Shown here: piece by piece, positions 34,173 to 41,962 of the stretch | Layout: the number at the start of each line of letters is the position of its first letter | Numbering within the stretch: the first letter of the stretch is position 1 | Translations under genes and position numbers: made by a program | Assembly: GCA_964459325.1 (NCBI GenBank) | Contig: CAYWKU010000013.1 | Coordinates: forward strand, 1-64,000 | Length of the DNA stretch: 64,000 bases | Reading direction: 5' to 3' | Origin: CAYWKU01 sp964459325 | GTDB taxonomy: Bacteria; RBG-13-61-14; CAYWKU01 | Notes under the pieces: generated by a model | What the model was told of the DNA's origin: nothing | Databases searched by the model: none | The model's input: only the letters and a program-made list of their open reading frames with translations

Positions 34173-34478
34173 ATGGAAGGTTTCAGACAACTCAGCACTC
34201 TGACCAAGGTCACCTTCGTGCTGGTTTGCATATTCATGCTGCTGGTTACTATCGGATACCTGCCCTGGACGTATTCGGTAGGGCCGGTCGGCCTGTTTCT
34301 CCTTGGCGGCACGGCGGTTACCGCGGTTCTCGACGACCCGACCGCGGAGGAGCGCATTCCGCTGGGATTGAGGATTCTGGTGGGTTTCGGCGCCGTGCTT
34401 CCCTTTACGCTGCTGGCTTGGCTCATTCAGCGAGCTTTCACGCTGGGGGATTTCCTGATGAGGCAATCGAAACCCTGA
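34173..34478 (+). CDS. Small membrane protein (101 aa)
   Basis: Three hydrophobic segments can be seen: VTFVLVCIFMLLVTIGYL, VGPVGLFLLGGTAVTAVL and ILVGFGAVLPFTLLAWLI, so it is probably an inner-membrane protein. AAAGGAG lies 9 bases before the ATG, which supports real translation, while overlapping frames on the other strand lack such a site. It is divergent from the mutase gene and convergent with the carboxypeptidase gene. I do not recognise a family. Confidence 0.65.
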   Translation: MEGFRQLSTLTKVTFVLVCIFMLLVTIGYLPWTYSVGPVGLFLLGGTAVTAVLDDPTAEERIPLGLRILVGFGAVLPFTLLAWLIQRAFTLGDFLMRQSKP

Positions 34479-34497
34479 GTCTGCCTGTATCCCGAAC

Positions 34498-35979
34498 CTA
34501 GTGTTGAACGGCCGATTCCAGTATCAGCCTTTGCACTTCCTCCACCGATGAATGATAGCCTGCGAAATCGTTGAACATCATGCTGAACACCAGCATTTTA
34601 CCCTTTTTTGTGGGCATAAACCCGCTCAGCGAGTTGACCCCCATGAGGTGGCCGGTTTTGGCCCTCAATTTGCCTTTTAACGGCGAGTCCAGGAACCTTT
34701 TTTCCAGGGTGCCGTCAATGCCGGCGACGGAAAGACCGGCGGCAAACTCCGGCCAGAGGTTGGGGTTGCGATACATCGCAAGCAGCACCCGGTTGATTAC
34801 GGAAGGGGTCAGCTTGTTGTCGCGGGCAAGGCCGCTTCCGTCCACCATGATGTAGCTTTCCGGTTTTATATCCAGTCCTTCGAGATATTTCTCCACCACC
34901 TTTATGCCGCAATCGGCGGTTGCGGAGTCGGTTTCGGATGAGTCGTTTTCGGCGCACATGGTTTTGAGCACCTGCTCGGCGACGAAGTTGTTGCTGATTT
35001 TTCCCATCGACCAGATGATTTCCGATAGCGGCTCGGATTTCCGGATGGCTATCAGCTTCGCTTTTTTGGGTACTTCGCCCTTGGTTATTTCCCCGCCCAC
35101 CTTGACTCCCCAGCTAGCCAGGTAGGCTTCGAAGCTGCCCGCGGTGTAAAGCGCGGGGTCCTTGATGGTGCGGCGGATGGTGGTGGTTTCGGAGTTTACG
35201 GGGATGGTTCCGACCACTTCGTAGGAGTTTACCCGCTCGGGGTTTTCCACGACCTTCAGGTTGCACCTGCCGTTACCGTTGACGGTGAGGGCCCGGTTGA
35301 CCAGCCTCAGGTGCTTGTCCGGCGGCATGTAAAAAAGCTTCGGCGGCCTCCCCGCCCGGGAGGCGGGGTTGGCGGTTACGACGAAGGTGTTGAAGTTCAG
35401 GGAGAGGGCGCTTATGGGGGCATAATAGGCTTCCGGGCCTATGTTTCCCCATTCCTCGGAATGAAGGACGCCGTCGAAGTAGGTATCGTCCGCTATGATT
35501 TTGCCCCGTATTTGCTTGATGCCGGAATATGCCACGTCGCGGGCGAGTATCCACAAGCGCTCGTCGACAAGCGACGGGTCGCCGTAGCCTTTGAGGTAGA
35601 GGTCGCCTTTGAGCACACCCCTTTCAATATCGCCCTCGGCGTAAACTTCCGTAAGAAACCTGAAACTGCGACCGAGGCCGCTGAGCGCCGCGGCGCCGGT
35701 TACGAGCTTCATATTGCTGGCCGGGGTGAGGAGCTTGTCGGGGTTCTTGGAATATATGACCTTTCCCGACTCCGCCTCCCTTATTTCGACGCCGTAATTC
35801 GCGTTCTCCAGAGGGTCCACGGAAAGTAGGGTGTTGATGGTTCTTGCGAGTTTTATCGACGAGTCGGCCTGCTTCTTGGGTTGGCCGACCACAATGGAAA
35901 CGGCCATCAATAAAAGCAGGATGCCCGGCAGTAATATTTTGTTTTTGTTACCTTTAATAACCTTTCGCCCCCGTTTCAC
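34498..35979 (-). CDS. dacB: D-alanyl-D-alanine carboxypeptidase/endopeptidase, PBP4 type (493 aa)
   Basis: This periplasmic class C penicillin-binding protein trims peptidoglycan. A signal peptide (ILLPGILLLLMAVSIVVG) comes first. The three active-site motifs are SNMK (in LTPASNMKLVTGAAAL, SXXK), SNN (in GKISNNFVAEQVL, SXN) and KTG (in LRAKTGHLMG). The long insert between SXXK and SXN is typical of the DacB family. The only start available in frame is a GTG at 35979, without a good ribosome binding site and close to the TTGACA of the divergent peptide-transport promoter; a downstream non-AUG start cannot be excluded. Confidence 0.92.
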   Translation of the reverse strand: MKRGRKVIKGNKNKILLPGILLLLMAVSIVVGQPKKQADSSIKLARTINTLLSVDPLENANYGVEIREAESGKVIYSKNPDKLLTPASNMKLVTGAAALSGLGRSFRFLTEVYAEGDIERGVLKGDLYLKGYGDPSLVDERLWILARDVAYSGIKQIRGKIIADDTYFDGVLHSEEWGNIGPEAYYAPISALSLNFNTFVVTANPASRAGRPPKLFYMPPDKHLRLVNRALTVNGNGRCNLKVVENPERVNSYEVVGTIPVNSETTTIRRTIKDPALYTAGSFEAYLASWGVKVGGEITKGEVPKKAKLIAIRKSEPLSEIIWSMGKISNNFVAEQVLKTMCAENDSSETDSATADCGIKVVEKYLEGLDIKPESYIMVDGSGLARDNKLTPSVINRVLLAMYRNPNLWPEFAAGLSVAGIDGTLEKRFLDSPLKGKLRAKTGHLMGVNSLSGFMPTKKGKMLVFSMMFNDFAGYHSSVEEVQRLILESAVQH

Positions 35980-35983
35980 ACGT

Positions 35984-36012
35984 TTGACACTGCTTACCTG
36001 GCTGGCTAATGT
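35984..36012 (+). promoter_or_regulatory. Sigma-70 promoter of the peptide ABC transporter operon
   Basis: TTGACA (35984-35989, exact), a 17-base spacer, and TAATGT (36007-36012). The start site would be near 36019, giving a short leader of about 18 bases, which agrees with the lack of a strong Shine-Dalgarno before the ATG at 36037. Confidence 0.6.
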
Positions 36013-36036
36013 TAAACCGAATTTCAGTTAAATTCA

Positions 36037-37581
36037 ATGCTGGTGCGCAAGCTGATATACTGCCTGATGCTGGCTGTGGCCGTCGGCGGGGTGGGTTGCG
36101 AGAAGTCGTCAACCCCTGACGCTTCGGGGAATCGCCTTGTCGTAGGTCTCGAGGGCGATATCTCGAAACTCGACCCCCGGCTGGCCACCGACGCTTACTC
36201 CGTCCGAATCATAGGGATTATTTACTCCAGCTTACTCAAACTCGACCCCGCCGGCAAACCTTACGGCGACTTGGCGAAGAGCTGGGAGCAGCCGGCTCCT
36301 GTAAGTTACCGGTTTCAATTGAGGGAAGGGGTCAGGTTCCACGACGGCAGCCGCCTGACGTGCGAGGACGTAAAATACACCTATGACCTCATCCGGGCGG
36401 AGGATTCGGAATCGCCTTATAAGGCCGGGTTCCGCAAGATTGAAAAAATTACCTGCGTGGATGAGCACAACCTCGAAATAAAGCTGTCCCGCCCCTTTGC
36501 GCCGTTTGCGGTCAACCTCACAATGGGCATTCTCCCAAAGGGCGTGGACCCGGAAAGACACCTCGAAAACCCGGTTGGGTCGGGGCCGTTCATGTTCTAC
36601 GAATGGAAACGCGGCGACAGAATCATCCTGCGCCGATTCGAGGATTACTTCGGCGATAAGGCCAAAATCGAGGAAGTGGTGTTCCGGGTGTTGAAAAACG
36701 GCGTCACCCGGGTGCTGGAACTTCAAAAGGGCGGGGTGGATGCACTTCAGAACTCGGTGCCGCCCAAGGCCCTGAATATGCTCAGGAAAAACAAGAATAT
36801 CGTAGTGCAGCGGCAACCCGGTATCAATTACAACTACATCGGCTTCAACCTCGAACATCCCGCCCTGGGCAAGGAGAAGGTGAGGGAGGCCATCGCCCAC
36901 GCCGTCGACCGCGATGCAATCATCAAGTACCTGTGGCGGGGAGCGGCCCGCCCTGCGAAAAGCCTCCTTTCGCCCCGTCATTGGGCTTACAACCCGGACG
37001 TCATCTCCTACGGTTACGACCCCGATAAGTCGAAAAAGCTGCTGGACGAGGCCGGTTTCCCCGACCCCGACAGCTCCGGCCCAAAGATGAGGTTCAACCT
37101 GACCTTCAAAACCAGCACTTACCGGCTGCGCAAGCGCATAGCCGAAGTGATACGGAATCAACTGGAAAAAGTGGGTATCGGCGTGGACGTTCGCAGCTAC
37201 GAATGGGGAACCTTTTACCGGGACGTCAAGAGCGGCAACTTCGAGATGTACACCCTGGCTTGGGTGGGAATTACCGAGCCGGACATCTATTGGGCCATCT
37301 TCCATTCCTCCAACATACCTCCGAATGGCACGGGTATGAACCGCAACCGCTATCGGAACGCCGAAATCGACCGCCTTACCGAGAGGGCAAGGAGAACCAC
37401 CGACATCGAGGAGCGCAAAAAGCTTTACGCCCGGGTGCAGTACATCGCCTCGGACGAGCTGCCTTACGTCAGCCTTTACTATACCGACGACATCCTCGCC
37501 CGGTGGAATTACGTAAGAGGGTGGGAGATAAGGCCGGGCGGGGATTTCCTGTGCCTGCCGAAGGTGAGGATAGAGCGGTGA
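36037..37581 (+). CDS. Peptide/nickel-type ABC transporter substrate-binding lipoprotein (514 aa)
   Basis: The protein begins with a lipoprotein signal ending GGVGC, so Cys24 or thereabouts would be lipidated. The SBP family 5 fold is evident: VVGLEGDISKLDPRLATDAYSVRIIGIIYSSLLKLDPAGKPYGDLAKSW, YRFQLREGVRFHDGSRLTCEDVKYTYDL, and YNYIGFNLEHPALGKEKVREAIAHAVDRDAIIKYL are standard family blocks. It would deliver oligopeptides or similar ligands to the two permeases that follow. The stop overlaps the next start by 4 bases (GTGA). The ligand cannot be read. Confidence 0.92.
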   Translation: MLVRKLIYCLMLAVAVGGVGCEKSSTPDASGNRLVVGLEGDISKLDPRLATDAYSVRIIGIIYSSLLKLDPAGKPYGDLAKSWEQPAPVSYRFQLREGVRFHDGSRLTCEDVKYTYDLIRAEDSESPYKAGFRKIEKITCVDEHNLEIKLSRPFAPFAVNLTMGILPKGVDPERHLENPVGSGPFMFYEWKRGDRIILRRFEDYFGDKAKIEEVVFRVLKNGVTRVLELQKGGVDALQNSVPPKALNMLRKNKNIVVQRQPGINYNYIGFNLEHPALGKEKVREAIAHAVDRDAIIKYLWRGAARPAKSLLSPRHWAYNPDVISYGYDPDKSKKLLDEAGFPDPDSSGPKMRFNLTFKTSTYRLRKRIAEVIRNQLEKVGIGVDVRSYEWGTFYRDVKSGNFEMYTLAWVGITEPDIYWAIFHSSNIPPNGTGMNRNRYRNAEIDRLTERARRTTDIEERKKLYARVQYIASDELPYVSLYYTDDILARWNYVRGWEIRPGGDFLCLPKVRIER

Positions 37582-38507
37582 AGGGCTGGGTAGTCAGGCG
37601 AATACTGCTGCTCATCCCGGTGATGCTCGGCGTGGTAACTCTGGTTTTCGGTTTCCTGCGCATGGCGCCGGGCGACCCGGTGGAGATAATGCTGGGTGAG
37701 CAAGCTCGGGCGGCGGATGTCGAGGCCATGCGCAAGGACCTGGGGTTGGAAGGGCCGGTGCACGAGCAGTACCTGGACTTTCTGGGGGGACTGGTTCGGG
37801 GCGACCTCGGTGAAAGCTTTTCCTTCGGCGACCCGGTAACCAAGGTCGTCCTGGAAAGGTATCCCGCCACCATCGAGCTTGCGGTGGCGGCGATGCTGGT
37901 AGCCCTGCTTATGGCGTTTCCGCTGGGAGTGGTGGCGGCGGTAAAGCCCAACACGCCGGTGGATACGGCGGCGGGGGCGTTTTCGCTGCTTGGTGTCAGT
38001 ATGCCCAACTTCTGGCTGGGGCCGCTGCTGATAATAGTGTTCAGCATAAAGCTGGGGCTTACCCCCGTGTCGGGCAGCGGAACCCCGGCGCACCTGATAC
38101 TACCCGCGATTACCCTGGGAACGGCCATGGCGGGCATTCTGGCCCGGTTGATACGGAGCGGATTGCTGGAGGTGAGCGGCGCTCCTTACATCCGGGCTGC
38201 AAAGGCCAAGGGGGCAAGCTCCCGGAGGATAATCTGGGTGCATTCCATGCGAAACGCCCTCCTTCCCGTGGTAACGGTGATGGGGCTGCAGTTCGGGGCG
38301 CTGCTGGGAGGGGCGGTAATCACCGAGACAATATTCTCCTGGCCGGGAGTGGGCCTGCTTCTTATAGAAGCCATCCGTGCCCGCGATTATCCGCTTGTGC
38401 AGGGGTGCGTGCTGGCTATAGCGATAACTTATGTAGTAGTGAATTTGCTGACCGACATGACCTACGGCCTCATAGACCCCAGAATCCGATACGGGGAGAA
38501 ACGATGA
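37578..38507 (+). CDS. dppB: Peptide ABC transporter permease, DppB type (309 aa)
   Basis: Inner-membrane permease. The N-terminal block RRILLLIPVMLGVVTLVFGFLRMAPGDPVEIMLG is characteristic of DppB/OppB, and the EAA loop that contacts the ATPase is seen in EVSGAPYIRAAKAKGASSRRIIWVHSMRNALLPVV. About six helices are visible. I start it at the GTG at 37578, which overlaps the lipoprotein stop; the frame is open further upstream inside the lipoprotein gene, but that part is out of character. The end overlaps the next permease by 4 bases. Confidence 0.92.
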   Translation: MKGWVVRRILLLIPVMLGVVTLVFGFLRMAPGDPVEIMLGEQARAADVEAMRKDLGLEGPVHEQYLDFLGGLVRGDLGESFSFGDPVTKVVLERYPATIELAVAAMLVALLMAFPLGVVAAVKPNTPVDTAAGAFSLLGVSMPNFWLGPLLIIVFSIKLGLTPVSGSGTPAHLILPAITLGTAMAGILARLIRSGLLEVSGAPYIRAAKAKGASSRRIIWVHSMRNALLPVVTVMGLQFGALLGGAVITETIFSWPGVGLLLIEAIRARDYPLVQGCVLAIAITYVVVNLLTDMTYGLIDPRIRYGEKR

Positions 38508-39319
38508 GCGGCTCGAAGGGCAGAATGAGGCTGGGCCTGGTCATCATACTGGGCATGGTCGCGGCGGCAGCGCTTGCGCCGTGGATAGCCCCGTACGGGT
38601 TCGAGGCGATGGATTTGCCGGGTAACCTGACCGGCCCGAGCCTGTCTCACTGGTTGGGTCAGGATGAGCTGGGCCGGGACATCCTTTCCCGTATACTTTA
38701 CGGCGCCCGCACCTCACTGGCGGTGGCGTTGATGGCGGTGGGGGTGAGCGTGGTGGCCGGGGTGATAATGGGGGCGGTTGCCGGATATATGGGAGGGGTT
38801 GTCGACGCCCTCATAATGCGCGTGGTGGACATATTGCTCGCCTTCCCGGGGATACTGCTGGCGATAGCGTTGACCGCCGTACTCGGCCCGAGCTTTTTCA
38901 ACGTGGTGTTCGCCCTGAGCGTTATGGGGTGGGTCGGTTTTGCGAGGCTGGTAAGGGGGCAGGTATTGAGCGAGCGGGAGCGGGATTATGTGAAGGCCGT
39001 GGAAGCGCTGGGGGCGGGAAAAGTTCGCGTCATAATGAGGCACGTGGTGCCGAACGTGCTGGCGCCGGTGATGGTGCAGGCGACTTTCGCCCTCGGCACC
39101 GCCATACTGGCGGAGTCTTCTCTGAGCTTTCTGGGGCTGGGGGTGCAGGGTTATCCGAGCTGGGGCGCCATGCTGGACAGCGGTACAGGGTTTCTGCTGA
39201 CGGCGCCGCACATTTCCACCTTCCCCGGTCTGGCGATACTGATAACCGTGATGGGCTTTAACTTTCTGGGAGACGGCCTGCGCGACCGCCTGGACCCGAC
39301 GAGGAAAAGGTCGGGCTAG
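38504..39319 (+). CDS. dppC: Peptide ABC transporter permease, DppC type (271 aa)
   Basis: The second permease of the importer. HWLGQDELGRDILSRILYGARTSLAVALMAVGVSVVAGVIMGAVAGYMGG is the standard DppC/OppC block, and the EAA loop is LVRGQVLSERERDYVKAVEALGAGKVRVIMRHVVPNVLAPVMV. The C-terminus (LAILITVMGFNFLGDGLRDRLDP) is complete. The start at 38504 follows the ATGA overlap with dppB. No ATP-binding subunit gene follows: the next genes downstream are on the other strand. Confidence 0.92.
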   Translation: MSGSKGRMRLGLVIILGMVAAAALAPWIAPYGFEAMDLPGNLTGPSLSHWLGQDELGRDILSRILYGARTSLAVALMAVGVSVVAGVIMGAVAGYMGGVVDALIMRVVDILLAFPGILLAIALTAVLGPSFFNVVFALSVMGWVGFARLVRGQVLSERERDYVKAVEALGAGKVRVIMRHVVPNVLAPVMVQATFALGTAILAESSLSFLGLGVQGYPSWGAMLDSGTGFLLTAPHISTFPGLAILITVMGFNFLGDGLRDRLDPTRKRSG

Positions 39320-39330
39320 GGCTGCTGCTC

Positions 39331-39350
39331 GGGCGCACGCCGTGCGTCCC
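39331..39350. other. GC-rich intergenic hairpin
   Basis: GGGCGCACG and CGTGCG-T-CCC form a stem with one bulge, 11 bases after the permease stop. It resembles the hairpin at 3494-3515. Confidence 0.45.
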
Positions 39351-39396
39351 CACGAATCAAGCTACGGGTTGCCATTCATGATGCTGCATACATTTT

Positions 39397-39624
39397 TCAT
39401 TTTCCTATCAAATTCAGGAATTCATCCCTGGTTAGTCCCGCTTGCTTAAGGATGTGCATCAGGGTGCCCTTTTTTATGGATGAATGTCTCGGAATTATAG
39501 CCGTTGCTTGTGTATCGGGATGATAATAAACGAGATGGCTTCCTTTCTGTCGGTCGAAAACAAAGCCGGATTTTTCAATTGCTTTTACCGCGTCCTTCCA
39601 GGAAATATCCGGAAGTCTGGTCAC
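39397..39624 (-). CDS. hicA: HicA-type mRNA interferase toxin (75 aa)
   Basis: A small double-stranded-RNA-binding-like toxin. The catalytic His lies in QKGSHLVYYHPD, preceded by the family start DISWKDAVKAIEKSGFVFDRQ; RHSSIKKGTLMHILKQAGLTRDEFL is the C-terminal helix. HicA cleaves mRNA until bound by HicB. The length is typical. The gene overlaps hicB by 4 bases and comes second, so the antitoxin is translated first. Confidence 0.93.
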   Translation of the reverse strand: MTRLPDISWKDAVKAIEKSGFVFDRQKGSHLVYYHPDTQATAIIPRHSSIKKGTLMHILKQAGLTRDEFLNLIGK

Positions 39625-39824
39625 ACGCCAACCTCACACTCTTTGACGGAGGGAATTGAGACCCCTCGGGATTTAATGCTTTCCAGGTAAGCTTCAATAG
39701 CTTCCTTTATGTTTTCCAGGGCTTCCTTTTCGGTTTCGCCCTGAGAAACACATCCCGGCAATAAGGGGACGTAAACGGTGTAACCGCCTTCTTCCTGAGC
39801 TTCCAGAATTACTTTATAATTCAT
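39621..39824 (-). CDS. hicB: HicB-type antitoxin, short form (67 aa)
   Basis: The partial RNase H fold of HicB is seen: YKVILEAQEEGGYTVYVPLLPGCVSQGETEKEALENIKEAIEAYLES. The usual C-terminal DNA-binding domain (helix-turn-helix or ribbon-helix-helix) is missing; the protein ends after a short tail (GVSIPSVKECEVGV). It can therefore neutralise HicA but is unlikely to bind its operator alone. GGAGG lies 9 bases before the ATG. Confidence 0.93.
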   Translation of the reverse strand: MNYKVILEAQEEGGYTVYVPLLPGCVSQGETEKEALENIKEAIEAYLESIKSRGVSIPSVKECEVGV

Positions 39825-39850
39825 CTTTTTTATCCTCCTGTATTTTATTT

Positions 39851-39878
39851 ATGATATCTTTAGTAATTGAGATGTCAA
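39851..39878 (-). promoter_or_regulatory. Promoter of hicBA
   Basis: On the minus strand: TTGACA (39878-39873, exact), a 16-base spacer, and TATCAT (39856-39851, one mismatch). The -10 region overlaps the small palindrome AAGATATCTT, a possible operator. Confidence 0.6.
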
Positions 39879-39889
39879 CGCTTGATTTT

Positions 39890-40534
39890 TCAACGGCGCC
39901 GTTTGGCGCTTTTTAAATATATGGCGCGGTATGTCCCAGATTTCAGTTCGTTTATAAGTTCGGCCTCGGTACGGAATGAGTTGTCGAAGACCGTCATGGC
40001 CGCCCCCAGCTCCCTTTCGTAATGAGCATCGGAGCCGCCGGCGCCCCAAACTCCCAGCTCCTTCATCCACCTTTCGGCCTGGTCGTTTTCGTCGGAAGTG
40101 CTGCCGCCGTTGAGGTGCTCGATGGCGCGGATGCCGTCCAGCGCTTTCAATGCTATACCCGCTCCCAGCATGGGGCGCGAGGGGTGAGCGGGCACGGGAA
40201 AGCCGCCTGTTTCGTAAGCCGCCCTCACCACTTCTTCCCCTTTCGTCCTGTTTTCCATGTCCACGCGCCGGGCGAACTCGGGCGTTACTCCATAGACCAG
40301 GATGTGCCCGAAATCGGTTTCCACTTCGACGCCCTGCAGGATGACCAGCCCCGTTTTCGCGGACAGGTTGGCAAGCTCGGAGTTGCGCTCGGATGCCCAG
40401 TAGCGGTGCTCTGTGATGACAAAGCCGTCGATGTCGTACTTTTCTCTCAGCCGCAGCGCCCGCTCCGCGTAATCGGCGGCGGTGGGCTTTGCGTCTCCCG
40501 AAAGGCGGGTATGGACGTGAAGGTCAAGGTTCAT
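39890..40534 (-). CDS. PHP-domain metal-dependent phosphoesterase-like protein (214 aa)
   Basis: The PHP fold begins NLDLHVHTRLSGDAKPTAADYAERA with the first metal ligands HVH; FVITEHRYW gives the second site, VEVETDFGHILVYG and PVPAHPSRP further ligands, and GGSDAHYERELGAAMTVF the last. All expected His/Asp clusters are present, so it is probably an active phosphoesterase of the short PHP family acting on nucleotides or histidinol-phosphate-like substrates; the substrate is unknown. The ATG at 40534 is the best start. Just upstream a short tandem GTTTCAA repeat (40536-40569) fills the gap to the CoA-transferase gene. Confidence 0.88.
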   Translation of the reverse strand: MNLDLHVHTRLSGDAKPTAADYAERALRLREKYDIDGFVITEHRYWASERNSELANLSAKTGLVILQGVEVETDFGHILVYGVTPEFARRVDMENRTKGEEVVRAAYETGGFPVPAHPSRPMLGAGIALKALDGIRAIEHLNGGSTSDENDQAERWMKELGVWGAGGSDAHYERELGAAMTVFDNSFRTEAELINELKSGTYRAIYLKSAKRRR

Positions 40535-40535
40535 T

Positions 40536-40569
40536 GGAAGTTTCAAGTTTCAAGTTTCAGGTTTCAGGT
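40536..40569. repeat. Short tandem repeat GTTTCAA/GTTTCAG
   Basis: About four to five tandem copies of a 7-8 base unit (AGTTTCA) lie between the PHP gene and the CaiB-type gene. The number of units may vary between strains, and the last ones reach into the end of the CoA-transferase gene. Confidence 0.6.
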
Positions 40570-41784
40570 TATAGCGCCGGATGAGCGGAGTTTCTCTATT
40601 TTTTCCTCCGAATATCCGAGGATGTTTTTGAGAATTTCCGCTGTATGCTCTCCGAGCAGAGGAGGGCGGAGGTAATTTTCGCCGGATACGTCTTTCATGC
40701 GCGTGAACGGCGTGTTTGCGGTTTTGAAAGTGCCGCCTCGTGCATGTTCGGTCTCCACAATCATCCCTCTCTGTGATACCTGCTCCAGGGCCATTGTCTT
40801 GTCCACCGTAAGCACCGGGGCAGCCGGGACGTAATGCTCGGTAAAGGCTTTCATCCATTCATCGCTCGTGCGCTCGAGGGTGCGCCCACATATGAATTCG
40901 TCCACCGCCCGCCTGTTTTCCATGCGCTCCTCGCGCGTGGCGAAGCCGGGCTCGTCGGCCATCTCCGGCGCATCGAGTGCCCGGCACAGGTTGCGCCAGA
41001 AGCGGTCGTTGGTGGCGGCGATTACCATGTAATAGTCCTTAGTCGGATATGCCCCGTAGGGAACGGCGGTCTGGTGGCCGCTGCCGATGGGCTCGGGGAT
41101 AATGCCGCTGAGGAAGTAATATGCCGCCACGTAGGTCAACATCCCCACCTGCCCGTCGAGTAGTGACAGGTCAATCCATTCCCCCTTGCCGGTAGCGTCT
41201 CTCCTGCGAAGGGCGGCGAGTACGGAGATGACCGCGAACATCCCGCCCGCCAGGTCTCCTATGGGCAACCCCGCCCGGCAGGGCGGCCTTCCCGGCTCGC
41301 CGGTAATACTCATCCCCCCGCCCATCGCCTGCACCGCGACGTCAAATGCCGGCCAGTCACGCAGGGGGCCGTCGGCGCCGTAGCCGGATATGGAGCAGTA
41401 GACGATGTCGGGCTTGACGTTTTTCACGGTTTCGTAATCCACGCCCAGCCGTGCGGTTACTCCGGGTCGGAAGTTTTCTATCACCACATCGGAGGTTTTG
41501 GCCAGTTCGGTGAATATTTCACGGGCCGCATCTTGCTTGAAATCCAGCACGATGCTCTTCTTGTTGCGGTTGATGCTGAGGAAGTATCCCGAATCGCCGC
41601 CGTGTTTGTAATGCTCGGGAGTGGCGCCCAGGCCGGTTTCTCCCTTGCCGCGAGTACCGTCGCCTTCGTGTGGTTCTATTTTGATGACTTCGGCGCCCAA
41701 ATCTCCCATTATCAGTGTGGCGTATGGCCCTGCCAGCACGCGGGTTAAGTCCAGCACCCGGATTCCTTCCAGCGGCGGGGGCAT
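40564..41784 (-). CDS. CaiB/BaiF family (family III) CoA-transferase (406 aa)
   Basis: The N-terminal block PLEGIRVLDLTRVLAGPYATLIMGDLGAEVIKIEPHEGDGTRG is diagnostic of family III CoA-transferases (formyl-CoA, carnitine, benzylsuccinate types). The catalytic Asp that forms the acyl anhydride lies in the conserved stretch after RNKKSIVLDF...ENFRPGVTARLGVDYETV; DGQVGMLTYV also fits the family. It moves CoA between carboxylic acids in the cytoplasm; the substrate is not predictable from these motifs. AAGGAA sits 9 bases upstream of the ATG, which follows directly on the stop of the small basic protein. Confidence 0.93.
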   Translation of the reverse strand: MPPPLEGIRVLDLTRVLAGPYATLIMGDLGAEVIKIEPHEGDGTRGKGETGLGATPEHYKHGGDSGYFLSINRNKKSIVLDFKQDAAREIFTELAKTSDVVIENFRPGVTARLGVDYETVKNVKPDIVYCSISGYGADGPLRDWPAFDVAVQAMGGGMSITGEPGRPPCRAGLPIGDLAGGMFAVISVLAALRRRDATGKGEWIDLSLLDGQVGMLTYVAAYYFLSGIIPEPIGSGHQTAVPYGAYPTKDYYMVIAATNDRFWRNLCRALDAPEMADEPGFATREERMENRRAVDEFICGRTLERTSDEWMKAFTEHYVPAAPVLTVDKTMALEQVSQRGMIVETEHARGGTFKTANTPFTRMKDVSGENYLRPPLLGEHTAEILKNILGYSEEKIEKLRSSGAIT

Positions 41785-41949
41785 TCAATTTTCCTTCTTT
41801 TTCTTGCGGGGAATTATTTCGATGACCGTTTCGGTCCTGGCATTGTCCGCCGATTTCGTCTGGCGGGGTCTATTGCCGGACTTGTGGGGTGGTATTTGAT
41901 TCTTTTTCGCCTTTTTTATCTGGCGCATTCTCTGGCGCTTGGAGTTCAT
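41785..41949 (-). CDS. Small basic protein (54 aa), unknown
   Basis: A frame of 54 residues runs from ATG at 41949 to TGA at 41785, immediately adjoining the start of the CoA-transferase gene. Its composition is very basic at both ends (MNSKRQRMRQIKKAKKN ... RKKKKEN) with a middle strand-like TETVIEIIP. It fills the gap between two same-strand genes exactly, 13 bases after the stop of the barrel protein, the spacing expected for an operon gene. The Shine-Dalgarno is weak. It may bind nucleic acid or acidic membrane lipid. No family is recognised. Confidence 0.5.
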   Translation of the reverse strand: MNSKRQRMRQIKKAKKNQIPPHKSGNRPRQTKSADNARTETVIEIIPRKKKKEN

Positions 41950-41962
41950 TTTCAATATTTCA

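Noticed and set aside
34067..34466. Minus-strand frames opposite the small membrane protein
   Set aside because: They have no ribosome binding site and polar random composition, while the plus-strand frame has AAAGGAG and three clear hydrophobic segments.
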